Source: Mycolicibacterium flavescens (lineage in GTDB: Bacteria; Actinomycetota; Actinomycetes; Mycobacteriales; Mycobacteriaceae). From it: a DNA stretch of 64,000 nucleotides. How positions within the stretch are numbered: position 1 is the first letter of the stretch; each line of letters begins with the position of its first letter. The stretch is from the NCBI GenBank assembly GCA_900637135.1, contig LR134353.1, positions 682,001 through 746,000 on the forward strand. The letters are read 5' to 3'. The position numbers and the translations under genes are program-made. Shown piece after piece: positions 19,032 through 28,450 of the stretch. The notes under the pieces were generated by a model, which was not told the origin of the DNA, did no database searches, and saw nothing but the letters and a program-made list of their open reading frames with translations.

Positions 19032-19793
19032 ATGGACAGCGTGACCGAATCCGCCGAGCGGCCGGATCTGGAGGCGGTACTCCTGGGCGCCGTCGACGAC
19101 GCGCGTGCGGCGATCGTCGAGTTCAGCGGCGAGGACACCGTCGGTGAGTACCTGGGTGCCAGCTTCGAGGACCCGACCGCGGCCACGCACCGCTTCCTCG
19201 CCGACATGCCGGGCTACCGCGGCTGGCAGTGGGCCGTCGTCGTCGCGGCGTGGCCCGGCGCTGACCACGCCACCATCAGCGAGGTGGTGCTGGTTCCGGG
19301 GCCGACAGCGTTGCTGGCGCCGAAGTGGGTGCCGTGGCAGGACCGCGTCCAGCCCGGCGATCTGGGCCCGGGAGATCTTCTCGCCCCGGCCCCGGACGAC
19401 CCGCGTCTGGTGCCCGGCTACATGGCGACCGGCGACCCGCAGATCGACGACGTCGCACTCGAGGTGGGTCTGGGCCGTCGCCAGGTGCTCAGCCGATGGG
19501 GCCGCATGGACGCGGCGCAACGCTGGCACGACGGCGAGTACGGCCCGGGTTCGGCGATGGCGCGCTCGACGCGGCGGGTGTGCCGCGACTGCGGGTTCTA
19601 CCTTCCGCTGGCCGGTGCCCTGGGCACGACGTTCGGCGTCTGTGCCAACGAGTTCTCCGCCGACGGGCACGTCGTCGACTCCGAATACGGTTGCGGCGCA
19701 CACTCGGACACGCCCCAGCCCGCGGGCGGCGGATCCCCGCTCTTCGACCCGTACGACGACGGCGTGCTCGACCTGACCGAACCGGCCGACTAG
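19032..19793 (+). CDS. DUF3027-family protein with cysteine cluster (Rv0877-like)
   Basis: A 253-aa soluble acidic protein. The C-terminal third contains CRDCGFYLPLAG, GVCANEF and YGCGAHS, spacing that suggests a treble-clef-like zinc site. The middle has WQWAVVVAAWPGADHATISEVVLVPG, a family hallmark. Corresponds to Rv0877; function unknown. ATG 19032 has GAGGG nearby and starts just after the divergent intergenic region. Confidence 0.82.
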   Translation: MDSVTESAERPDLEAVLLGAVDDARAAIVEFSGEDTVGEYLGASFEDPTAATHRFLADMPGYRGWQWAVVVAAWPGADHATISEVVLVPGPTALLAPKWVPWQDRVQPGDLGPGDLLAPAPDDPRLVPGYMATGDPQIDDVALEVGLGRRQVLSRWGRMDAAQRWHDGEYGPGSAMARSTRRVCRDCGFYLPLAGALGTTFGVCANEFSADGHVVDSEYGCGAHSDTPQPAGGGSPLFDPYDDGVLDLTEPAD

Positions 19794-19796
19794 CGG

Positions 19797-20249
19797 TTAG
19801 CTTTCGGCGGCGGCCTTGATCCGCGCGAGCGTCTCGTTCATCCCCTCGACGAGTTCACGTTCGAAGCTGGGCACGCCACCCATCACCGCGTTGACCAACA
19901 TCGTCGACACCGGCTTGACCCCGTTCTCCGCGTGACGGGTCTCCACCAGACGGGTGCCGGTCTCGGTTGGCTCGAGCTCGTAGCTCCACACGGTGTTGTT
20001 CTCGTTGACCCGAAACGCCAGCTTCTTCTCCGGGACCACCTCGATGATCCGGCTCGTGGTGGGCCACATCAGGAACTTGCGCCGGTTGAGGTTGATCGTC
20101 CGCGCACCCGGCTGCAGCGGGCCGAACGTCTTCATGACCCGGCACTGCGGGCTCCACCGCGGCATGTTCTTGAGGTTCGAGACCAGCTCCCACACCTTCG
20201 CCACCGGGGCGTTGATTATCGTCTCGGCCTGCAACATCGGGGCTGCCAT
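19797..20249 (-). CDS. SRPBCC (START-like) ligand-binding protein
   Basis: A 150-aa helix-grip-fold protein of the polyketide cyclase/SRPBCC family. ETIINAPVAKVWELVSNLKNMPRWSP starts the fold and PSFERELVEGMNETLARIK forms the long C-terminal helix closing the hydrophobic cavity. It probably binds a lipid or aromatic ligand. ATG 20249 follows AGGAGAAG. It has no counterpart at this place in the M. tuberculosis gene order as I recall it. Confidence 0.8.
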   Translation of the reverse strand: MAAPMLQAETIINAPVAKVWELVSNLKNMPRWSPQCRVMKTFGPLQPGARTINLNRRKFLMWPTTSRIIEVVPEKKLAFRVNENNTVWSYELEPTETGTRLVETRHAENGVKPVSTMLVNAVMGGVPSFERELVEGMNETLARIKAAAES

Positions 20250-20276
20250 AGCCTTCTCCTGTCTGCTCATCTCGCG

Positions 20277-20516
20277 CTAGGTGAGTCCGCTCTGCGCCCC
20301 GCGCGATCCGCGACGCACGGCGCGACGTTGCCACAACCAGATCGCCGTGCCAAGGGCACCGACGCCTAGCCCGGCCACCGTGTACGGCCGCCATTCGTGT
20401 AGACCGGTCACCGTGAACGCCAGGATCGCAGCGACGACCCAACCGGCCGCGATCGCGACGATGACCGGAGCCGGCCTGAGCAGGCTGGCGGGCAACGGGG
20501 GCGGTTGCGGGGTCAT
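20277..20516 (-). CDS. DUF2530-like small membrane protein (Rv0879c-like)
   Basis: A 79-aa protein with two hydrophobic segments: VIVAIAAGWVVAAILAF and YTVAGLGVGALGTAIWLW. They are separated by a short loop and followed by a basic tail (QRRAVRRGSRG). Place and topology match Rv0879c. ATG 20516 was chosen because the conserved proline-rich start (TPQPPPLP) follows. Divergent from the methyltransferase gene by about 50 nt. Confidence 0.68.
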   Translation of the reverse strand: MTPQPPPLPASLLRPAPVIVAIAAGWVVAAILAFTVTGLHEWRPYTVAGLGVGALGTAIWLWQRRAVRRGSRGAQSGLT

Positions 20517-20567
20517 CGCTATGAAAGGTAGCCCACCGCGCTGCGGTGCCGGCCGAGCGCGCCTGCC

Positions 20568-21413
20568 GTGACGCACACTGTGATCGACGTCGACGATCCC
20601 TCCGATCCGCGACTCGACGACTTTCGCGATCTCAACAGCGTCGACCGCAGACCCGACCTGCCCACCGGCAAGGGGCTCGTGATCGCCGAAGGCGTGCTGG
20701 TGGTGCAACGCATGCTGGCCTCGCGGTTCGCGCCGCGCGCGATGATGGGCACCGACCGCCGGCTGCAGGAACTCGCGGGCGACCTCGTCGGCGTCTCGGC
20801 CCCCTATTACCGGGTCCCCGCCGATGTGATGGCCGAAGTGGTTGGCTTTCACCTCAACCGCGGCGTGCTGGCGTCGGCATCGCGGCCGCGCGAGTTGACG
20901 GTCGCCGAGGTGTTGAACGGTGCCCGCACCGTCGCGGTCCTTGAAGGCGTCAACGACCACGAGAACCTCGGCTCGATCTTTCGCAACGCGGCCGGTCTCG
21001 GCGTGGATGCGGTCGTGTTCGGCACGGGCTGCGCCGACCCGCTGTATCGGCGAGCCGTTCGGGTGTCGATGGGCCATGCGCTGCTCGTGCCCTACGCATG
21101 GGCGCAGTCGTGGCCTGATGACCTGAAGTTGTTGCAGGACAATGGGTTTCGTCTGTTGGCGATGACACCCACGCCTACCGCAAGCACCCTGGCCGACGCG
21201 ATGGCGGGCGTCGCCGACGACAAGGTGGCGATCCTCGTCGGGGCGGAGGGGCCGGGGCTCACCGAGCGGACGATGCGTGCGGCCGATCTGCGGGTGCGGA
21301 TTCCGATGTCGCGGGGAACCGACTCGCTCAACGTCGCGACCGCTGCGGCCCTGGCGTTCTATGAGCGGGTTAGATTGGGCACCGGCGAGATTGAGCGGAG
21401 CGACGCGGAGTGA
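20568..21413 (+). CDS. SpoU/TrmH-family RNA 2'-O-methyltransferase (Rv0881-like)
   Basis: A 281-aa SPOUT methyltransferase. Motif 1 NDHENLGSIFRNA (residues 129-141), motif 2 ILVGAEGPGL (about 226-235) and motif 3 IPMSRGTDSLNVATAAA form the trefoil-knot SAM site. The N-terminal about 100 residues are a substrate-binding domain. It probably methylates a ribose in rRNA or tRNA. GTG 20568 is the start. The stop overlaps the start of the next membrane gene as GTGA. Confidence 0.92.
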   Translation: MTHTVIDVDDPSDPRLDDFRDLNSVDRRPDLPTGKGLVIAEGVLVVQRMLASRFAPRAMMGTDRRLQELAGDLVGVSAPYYRVPADVMAEVVGFHLNRGVLASASRPRELTVAEVLNGARTVAVLEGVNDHENLGSIFRNAAGLGVDAVVFGTGCADPLYRRAVRVSMGHALLVPYAWAQSWPDDLKLLQDNGFRLLAMTPTPTASTLADAMAGVADDKVAILVGAEGPGLTERTMRAADLRVRIPMSRGTDSLNVATAAALAFYERVRLGTGEIERSDAE

Positions 21414-21691
21414 ATGAGATGGCCGACGACTCGACGCCGTGGGCGATGGGGTTGACGGTGGCGGGGTTTGTCGCGGCGGTCGTCGCCGCCGCGATCGTCG
21501 TGCTCAGCCTCGGACTGTTGAGGTTGCACCCGCTGCTGGCGATCGGACTCAACCTGGTCGCGGTCGGCGGCCTGGCCCCGACGGTATGGGGGTGGCGCGA
21601 CCGGCCGGTGTGGCGGTGGTTCGTGTTGGGCTCCGGCGTCGGCGTGGCTGCGGCGTGGTTGGTGGTGCTCGCCGTTGCGTTGAGCGGCTGA
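21410..21691 (+). CDS. Small membrane protein (Rv0882-like)
   Basis: A 93-aa protein with three hydrophobic segments: MGLTVAGFVAAVVAAAIVVL, LLAIGLNLVAVGGLA and GVGVAAAWLVVLAVAL. GTG 21410 overlaps the methyltransferase stop; an internal ATG at 21419 is possible. Same position as Rv0882. Function unknown. Confidence 0.75.
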   Translation: MNEMADDSTPWAMGLTVAGFVAAVVAAAIVVLSLGLLRLHPLLAIGLNLVAVGGLAPTVWGWRDRPVWRWFVLGSGVGVAAAWLVVLAVALSG

Positions 21692-21705
21692 CCTGGCGCG
21701 GTACG

Positions 21706-22521
21706 TCAGCGCTGGCCGCTGGACCGCACGCCCAGCAGAACGTCCTCCCACGCCGGGACCGCCGGCTTGGCCTTACCCCTGCGCGCCTTGGGCTGCTTCG
21801 GTGCGACCGCTTCGGCCTCCGCCTCGGGCTGCGGTTCCGGTGGACTGACCTGCACCGGGGGCTCAATCGGAAGCGTCGGCTTCTCGGCCTCAGCCGCAAA
21901 CTCGGGCAGCGCGGCGACCGGACGCAGCGGGCGCGAGAAGTTCGGGTCGATCAGCTCGGAGGCCGCGTCGTCGAACGCCGTCACCGTCCCGCCGTGGGCG
22001 CCGGGGGTGAACCGGAAGTGGGCGACGTTGTCGGACATCCCCGCCTTCCACGCCAGCTGCACGGTCCAGCGGCCGTCCTCGTTGCGCCACGCATCCCATG
22101 CGGGGGCGTCGGGGTCGAGCCCGCGCGCGATCAACGCCGTCGTGACCGTCTCCAGCAGGGTCAGCACCGACGGACCGTCGGGAAGAACCGGGTGCGCGGC
22201 CGTCGCCAGCTCGGCGGCGCGGGAACGTTCGAGTAACACTGGGTGGGCGAACCGCTCGACACGGGCCACGTCGACACCCGACGCCTGGGCGACCTGCTCG
22301 ATGGACGCGCCCGCCCTGATCCGCGATTGGATCTCTCTGGGGCGCAACACGTTGTGAACCTCGGCCTCGTCTCGTGTCTGGCTCGAACCCATCTGGTCAC
22401 CTCGAACGGCGGCCCGCAACCGATCGTCGCGCCGCAGCGTGAATTTCTCGCCGGAGCCGTCGACCTCGCAGATGATTCGTTTGCCGTCCACATCGAGTCC
22501 GACGACTTTGAGTTCCCGCAT
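21706..22521 (-). CDS. sepH: Septation protein SepH
   Basis: A 271-aa actinobacterial SepH (formerly DUF3071). The N-terminal domain MRELKVVGLDVDGKRIICEV with RPREIQSRIRAGASIEQVA and an HTH-like VDVARVERFAHPVLLERSRA is well conserved. The C-terminus is a Pro/Glu-rich linker ending AWEDVLLGVRSS. SepH stimulates FtsZ assembly at division sites in relatives. ATG 22521 is preceded by GGAGGAGG. Corresponds to Rv0883c. Confidence 0.9.
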   Translation of the reverse strand: MRELKVVGLDVDGKRIICEVDGSGEKFTLRRDDRLRAAVRGDQMGSSQTRDEAEVHNVLRPREIQSRIRAGASIEQVAQASGVDVARVERFAHPVLLERSRAAELATAAHPVLPDGPSVLTLLETVTTALIARGLDPDAPAWDAWRNEDGRWTVQLAWKAGMSDNVAHFRFTPGAHGGTVTAFDDAASELIDPNFSRPLRPVAALPEFAAEAEKPTLPIEPPVQVSPPEPQPEAEAEAVAPKQPKARRGKAKPAVPAWEDVLLGVRSSGQR

Positions 22522-22634
22522 GGCGACCTCCTCCGGGCTAGCGCAAAGCCCGATCAACCGGACACTACTGCGTTATCCGGGCGTTACCTGGTAGGACACG
22601 CCAGCTAAAGCCGCTCCCCGCCTGTTGGTCGCGG

Positions 22635-23807
<1,173 letters not shown>

Positions 23808-23897
23808 TCACGAAAGTGGGTAAACGGGCTTCATAGAGACCTCGCCGTGTCCATACTGTGACCTGTCGGGGACTGAAGCTCGAGCCCAGGGGGGCAC

Positions 23898-24377
23898 GTG
23901 AACAGTCGTAGAAGAAGCTCGGTCCTGATATCTGTGTGTGCGGCCGCGGCGGCCGTCAGTGCCCCAATGCTCGCTCATGCCGACGGCGCCGACGACGGTG
24001 CGCTGCTCAACGAGATCAACGCTGCCCGCGCCGCGAACGGATGCGGTCCGGTCGCAGCGAACCCACAGCTGAGCGCGGCCGCGGCCCGGCAGGCCAACGA
24101 CATGCTGGCCAACAATGTGCGAAGCCACACCGGTTCGGACGGGTCATCGGTCGGTCAGCGCATCACCGCCGCCGGCTACACGCAGTTCTCCAACGCCGGC
24201 GAGATCATTTTCTGGAGCACCGGGGTCGCCGCCGTTCCCGCAGAAGCCGTGAACTGGTGGATGAACAGCCCCGGCCACCGCGCGATCATCACCGATTGCG
24301 GCATGACCGAAGCCGGCGTCGCGGTCGTGCGCAACGGCGCCAGGGCCGCCGCTGTCGGCGAGTTCGGTAGCCGGTAA
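23898..24377 (+). CDS. Secreted CAP-domain (SCP-like) protein
   Basis: A 159-aa exported protein: a signal peptide (MNSRRRSSVLISVCAAAAAVSA, cleavage after AHA near residue 28), then a compact CAP domain. The domain has LLNEINAARAANGCGPVAANPQLSAAAARQANDM, the GEIIF strand and NWWMNSPGHRAIITDCGMTEAGV. Two cysteines (C49 region and DCG) may pair. Such proteins are found in mycobacterial culture filtrate; role unknown. GTG 23898 follows AGGGGGG. No counterpart at this point in M. tuberculosis that I recall. Confidence 0.85.
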   Translation: MNSRRRSSVLISVCAAAAAVSAPMLAHADGADDGALLNEINAARAANGCGPVAANPQLSAAAARQANDMLANNVRSHTGSDGSSVGQRITAAGYTQFSNAGEIIFWSTGVAAVPAEAVNWWMNSPGHRAIITDCGMTEAGVAVVRNGARAAAVGEFGSR

Positions 24378-24405
24378 CACCCGAACCGCCCGAAGGTCAC
24401 CTCAG

Positions 24406-24421
24406 TGTGATCGCCATCACA
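24406..24421. promoter_or_regulatory. Perfect CRP-type palindrome
   Basis: TGTGA-TCGCCA-TCACA is an exact match to the CRP consensus. It lies 122-137 nt upstream of the diiron-oxygenase-like gene. TATGTT at 24464-24469 would place the site centre about 62 nt before a start point near 24476, close to the -61.5 position used by class I activators. Confidence 0.7.
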
Positions 24422-24542
24422 TGACACCGTATTTCAGGCGGTGTGACACATCGCGTTGAGGGGTATGTTCAGTAGGCGATACCTCCGGTACCGTTGTTGG
24501 ACATCAGAGGCGCGAATGTAAACCTCATAGGGGAGGCTGAAG

Positions 24543-25559
24543 ATGGCGCGGACTCGAATGGTCAGGCGATGGCGTCGCAACATGGAAGTCAGCGACGACG
24601 CCGATTACGTCGACACCCTCACCACACTGTCCGAGGGTTCGGTGCGGCGGAATTTCAATCCGTACACCGACATCGACTGGGACTCTCCGGAGTTCGCGGT
24701 CACCGACAACGACCCCCGCTGGGTACTGCCCGCCACCGACCCGCTCGGTGGACATCCCTGGTATCAGGCCCAGCCGCTGGAGCGGCAGATCGAGATCGGG
24801 ATGTGGCGGCAGGCCAACGTCGCCAAGGTCGGGTTGCAGTTCGAGATCATCCTCATCCGCGGCCTGACGAACTACGCGTTCTGGGTGCCCAACGGGTCGC
24901 CCGAATACCGGTACTGCCTGCACGAGTCGGTCGAAGAGTGCAACCACACGATGATGTTCCAGGAGATGGTCAACCGCATCGGCGCGGACGTGCCGGGCAT
25001 GCCGCGCATGCTGCGCTGGCTGTCGCCGTTCATCCCGCTGATCGCCGGGCCGCTGCCGATCCCGTTCTTCTTCGGCGTGCTCGCCGGCGAGGAACCGATC
25101 GACCACACCCAGAAGAACGTGCTGCGCGAGGGCAAAGAACTGCATCCGATCATGGAGCGGGTGATGGCGATCCACGTCGCCGAGGAAGCGCGCCACATCT
25201 CGTTCGCCCACGAGTATCTGCGCAAGCGCCTGCCGCATCTGAATCGCCGGCAGCGGTTCTGGCTGTCGTGGAACGTGCCGATCATCATGCGGGTGCTGTG
25301 CCAGGCGATCATCGTGCCGCCGAGGTCCTTCTGGCGGGAGTTCGACATCCCGCGCTCGGTGCGCAAGGAGCTGTTCTTCCGCGCACCCAAGTCGAGGCAG
25401 TTCCTGCGCGACATGTTCGGCGACGTCCGGATGCTCTGCCACGACACCGGGCTGATGAACTCGTTCGCCAAGCTCGTGTGGCGGATGTGCAGGATCGACG
25501 GTCCGCCCAGCCGCTACCGCAGCGAGCCGGCTCGCCAGCACGTGGTCGCTGCCGCGTAG
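24543..25559 (+). CDS. AurF-like diiron oxygenase (Rv0885-like)
   Basis: A 338-aa all-helical ferritin-like protein of the AurF/diiron oxygenase family. Metal-ligand candidates are Glu101 (QFEIILIRG), Glu132 and His135 (HESVEECNH) and Glu214/215 with His218 (HVAEEARHISF). AurF itself oxidises an arylamine; the mycobacterial substrate is not known. ATG 24543 has a GGGGAGG ribosome site. The gene is followed 9 nt later by fprB, which could supply electrons. Corresponds to Rv0885. Confidence 0.87.
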   Translation: MARTRMVRRWRRNMEVSDDADYVDTLTTLSEGSVRRNFNPYTDIDWDSPEFAVTDNDPRWVLPATDPLGGHPWYQAQPLERQIEIGMWRQANVAKVGLQFEIILIRGLTNYAFWVPNGSPEYRYCLHESVEECNHTMMFQEMVNRIGADVPGMPRMLRWLSPFIPLIAGPLPIPFFFGVLAGEEPIDHTQKNVLREGKELHPIMERVMAIHVAEEARHISFAHEYLRKRLPHLNRRQRFWLSWNVPIIMRVLCQAIIVPPRSFWREFDIPRSVRKELFFRAPKSRQFLRDMFGDVRMLCHDTGLMNSFAKLVWRMCRIDGPPSRYRSEPARQHVVAAA

Positions 25560-25568
25560 GGAGCGCTT

Positions 25569-27248
25569 GTGCCCCATGTGATCACCCAGTCGTGTTGCAG
25601 CGACGGGTCCTGTGTCTACGCGTGTCCGGTGAACTGCATCCACCCGACGCCCGACGAACCCGGCTTCGCCACCGCCGAGATGCTCTACATCGATCCGGTG
25701 GCGTGTGTGGACTGCGGTGCATGCGTGTCGGCGTGCCCGGTCGGCGCGATATCGCATGATTCGAGGTTGACGCCCGCGCAGCTCCCGTTCGTCGAGTTGA
25801 ACGCCGCGTTCTATCCCGAACCGGACGGAAAGCTGCCGCCGACATCGAAACTGGCGCCGGTCATCGAGGCACCGGTGGTGTACCCGAGGGCGGGTGGACC
25901 GCTCACCGTGGCGATCGTCGGCTCGGGACCGGCGGCGATGTATGCCGCCGACGAGCTACTCACCCAGAAAGGGGTGCGCGTCAACGTTTTCGAGCGGCTG
26001 CCCACGCCATACGGATTGGTGCGCGCCGGCGTCGCCCCCGACCATCAAAGCACCAAACGCGTGACCAAGCTGTTCGACAGGGTCGCGGCACAACCGGGAT
26101 TCACCTTCTACCTCAACGTCGAGGTGGGCAACGACGTCACCCACGACGAACTGCTCGAGCATCACCACGCCGTCCTCTACGCCGTCGGGGCGCCCAATGA
26201 CCGCCGGCTCGACATCGCGGGAATGGACCTGCTTCGCACGGGTACTGCCACCGAGTTCGTTGCCTGGTACAACGGCCACCCCGACTTCGACTCACTGCCC
26301 ATCGATTTGAGTCACGAGCGCGTGGTCATCGTCGGCAACGGCAACGTCGCCCTCGACGTTGCTCGGATACTCGCCACACCGCCCGATGTCCTTGCGAGCA
26401 CCGACATTTCCGATCACGCGCTCGCCGTGCTCCGCGCATCGAAGGTGACCGAGGTGGTGATCGCGGCCCGCCGCGGCCCCGCCGACTCGGCGTTCACGCT
26501 GCCCGAGCTGATCGGGCTGACGTCTGCGTGCGAGGTGGTGCTCTCGCCTGAGGACCACGCGTTGGTGGACCGCGACCTGGCCACCACCGAGGATCGGTTG
26601 ACCCGCAACAAGTTGGAGATCCTGAGCAAGCTGGCGGATACCTCCGCGCCGGTGACGCGACCCCGTATCCAGCTGGCCTATTCGCTCACGCCGAAGCGCG
26701 TCGTCGGTGACGTCCGCGCCGAGGCGATGGAGTTCACGGTCACCGGCACCGACGAGGTGCGTTGGGTCGACGCGGGACTGGTGTTGACCTCGATCGGCTA
26801 CCGCGGCAAACCGATTCGCGGGCTGCCCTTCGACGAGTCCGCCGCGGTCGTGCCCAACGACGGTGGTCGCGTCGTCGACCCGCCGTCGGGTACGCCCGTT
26901 GCCGGCAGCTACGTGGCGGGCTGGATCAAACGCGGGCCAACGGGCTTCATCGGCACCAACAAGTCGTGCGCCGCGCAGACCGTGCACAACCTCGTCGCCG
27001 ACTACAACGAGGGCAGGTTGCGCGATCCCGTGTACAAGCCCGCGGCACTCGAGAAACTCATTCGCAGCAGGCGGCCCGACATGGTCGACTCCGCCGGGTG
27101 GAAGGCGATCGACGCCGCCGAAGTCGCCCGCGGCGGCGACGAACGACCGCGCGTGAAGTTCGCTGTGGTCACCGACATGCTCTCCGCCGCGGCCGACTCC
27201 CGCGGACCCGGGCTCGGCCGGCGCCTGCTGGCCGGCCTGCGCCGCTAG
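25569..27248 (+). CDS. fprB: Ferredoxin-NADP reductase with N-terminal ferredoxin domain, FprB
   Basis: A 559-aa fusion. Residues about 1-70 form a bacterial-type ferredoxin with two cysteine clusters (CCSDGSCVYACPVNC and CVDCGACVSACP); from about 110 on is an adrenodoxin-reductase-like domain. The latter has the FAD motif VAIVGSGPAAMYAA, TPYGLVRAGVAPDHQ, the NADP motif VIVGNGNVALD and the C-terminal GWIKRGPTGFIGTNKS. It transfers electrons from NADPH to ferredoxin-type partners. GTG 25569 follows GGGAG and lies 9 nt after the diiron gene, suggesting one transcript. Corresponds to Rv0886. Confidence 0.94.
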   Translation: MPHVITQSCCSDGSCVYACPVNCIHPTPDEPGFATAEMLYIDPVACVDCGACVSACPVGAISHDSRLTPAQLPFVELNAAFYPEPDGKLPPTSKLAPVIEAPVVYPRAGGPLTVAIVGSGPAAMYAADELLTQKGVRVNVFERLPTPYGLVRAGVAPDHQSTKRVTKLFDRVAAQPGFTFYLNVEVGNDVTHDELLEHHHAVLYAVGAPNDRRLDIAGMDLLRTGTATEFVAWYNGHPDFDSLPIDLSHERVVIVGNGNVALDVARILATPPDVLASTDISDHALAVLRASKVTEVVIAARRGPADSAFTLPELIGLTSACEVVLSPEDHALVDRDLATTEDRLTRNKLEILSKLADTSAPVTRPRIQLAYSLTPKRVVGDVRAEAMEFTVTGTDEVRWVDAGLVLTSIGYRGKPIRGLPFDESAAVVPNDGGRVVDPPSGTPVAGSYVAGWIKRGPTGFIGTNKSCAAQTVHNLVADYNEGRLRDPVYKPAALEKLIRSRRPDMVDSAGWKAIDAAEVARGGDERPRVKFAVVTDMLSAAADSRGPGLGRRLLAGLRR

Positions 27249-27253
27249 CTCCG

Positions 27254-27709
27254 TCACTGGTGCTGCTGCACCGCCTTCTCGATCTCCTCGGGGCTGACTT
27301 CACGCATCGGCTGCCCCATCGACCACACATGCCCGAACGGGTCGCGCAGCTCGCCGTAGCGATCGCCCCAGAACATGTCACCGAGCGGCATGACGACCGT
27401 CGCGCCGGCGTCGACGGCCTTCTGGAACTTGGCGTCGACATCGGTGACCGTCAGATGGATGGTCACCGGCGAGCCGCCGAGAGCTTCCGGCGTCGCAGAC
27501 TTACCGTCGTTCATGTCCGGGAAGTCGTCGTTGAGCATCACGAGCGCCCCGTTGATGCGCAGCGCGGCGTGGAACAGCCTCTTGCCGTCGGGCCCCGGCA
27601 CGCGGCCGAGTTCCTCGGCGCCGAAGGCCTTGACGTAGAAGTCGATGGCTGCGGCGCCGTCGCTGACCGTGAGCATGGGCGACACTGCTGGTTCAAAGTC
27701 GATGGCCAT
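27254..27709 (-). CDS. VOC/glyoxalase-fold protein (Rv0887c-like)
   Basis: A 151-aa vicinal-oxygen-chelate protein of the PhnB-like kind. It has PMLTVSDGAAAIDFYVKAFGAEELGR, the central VTIHLTVTDVDAKFQKAVDAGATVVMPLGDMFWGDRYGELRDPFGHVW and a short tail. ATG 27709 has AGGAG upstream and gives the length of Rv0887c (152 aa). Enzymatic activity not predictable. Converges with fprB. Confidence 0.85.
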   Translation of the reverse strand: MAIDFEPAVSPMLTVSDGAAAIDFYVKAFGAEELGRVPGPDGKRLFHAALRINGALVMLNDDFPDMNDGKSATPEALGGSPVTIHLTVTDVDAKFQKAVDAGATVVMPLGDMFWGDRYGELRDPFGHVWSMGQPMREVSPEEIEKAVQQHQ

Positions 27710-27832
27710 GTGGAGAGCTCCTCTCAAATTCGATGTGTCCCGCGGACGCGGTTGTCAGTACCGACCACGCGAGCGCGCTCAATTCATCGGTACGCGCTCA
27801 TGCAACCACTGCCCACCGACAGATCAGAGGCT

Positions 27833-28450
27833 TCAGACGATCGAGAACGACGCCGGCAGAGCGTCGCGGCCCGTCAGCGCCATCAGCACCGTCTCGCCCT
27901 GCTGCTCGGCGGCGATGCGTGCCGCCAACACCAGCGCCTCCTCGAGCACAGGTGGCGGCAGCGTGAACGAAAGACCAACGGCGCGTGCGATGTCCAGGCT
28001 GTGCACGGCCAGCTCGAATGTCCGCGTCGGCAGATAGGTCCGCAACCGGATGCCCAGCCCGCCCAGCACCCGGATCAACGGGTCGTCCACCGTCTCCAAT
28101 CGCGCGATCGCTCGGGAGACGAGGTCTGCCACTGCGGCCGCCGGGTCGTCACCGAGGTCGCGCCCCGCCTGCCTGCCGCGCTCGGCCACATCGGCGGGAT
28201 TCAAGCCCAGCGCCGTTGGGTTCACCCGTGCGTAATACTCCTGCGGCGTGGCGATGTCCTCCGCCTCAGCGGTGGTCTCGAGGTACGTGAGCACCGTCGT
28301 CAGCGAGCGCGACGTGTGCCCGACAAGCGAGCGCAGGTCCCACTCGCCCAGACCAGGCCCGGACCACGCGTCGGCGGGAATGCGGCCGACCAGGTCCGCG
28401 AAACTGTGGGCCGCCGAGGCGAAGGTCTCCAGGGTCGAGGGCGCAGTCAC
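27833..28450 (-). CDS. Mycothiol-dependent maleylpyruvate isomerase-type (DinB-like) protein
   Basis: A 205-aa four-helix DinB/MDMPI protein. WSGPGLGEWDLRSLVGHTSRSL carries the family histidine, and RTFELAVHSLDIARAVGL holds a second candidate metal histidine. Such proteins use mycothiol for isomerisation or transfer reactions; the substrate is unknown. GTG 28450 overlaps the citA stop (GTGA), so it is coupled to citA. Confidence 0.8.
   Translation of the reverse strand: MTAPSTLETFASAAHSFADLVGRIPADAWSGPGLGEWDLRSLVGHTSRSLTTVLTYLETTAEAEDIATPQEYYARVNPTALGLNPADVAERGRQAGRDLGDDPAAAVADLVSRAIARLETVDDPLIRVLGGLGIRLRTYLPTRTFELAVHSLDIARAVGLSFTLPPPVLEEALVLAARIAAEQQGETVLMALTGRDALPASFSIV

Noticed and set aside
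24525..25757. Long minus-strand open frame antisense to the diiron oxygenase gene
   Set aside because: Arg/His-rich shadow translation of a high-GC gene; no domain and no ribosome site, while the plus strand encodes a clear family protein.
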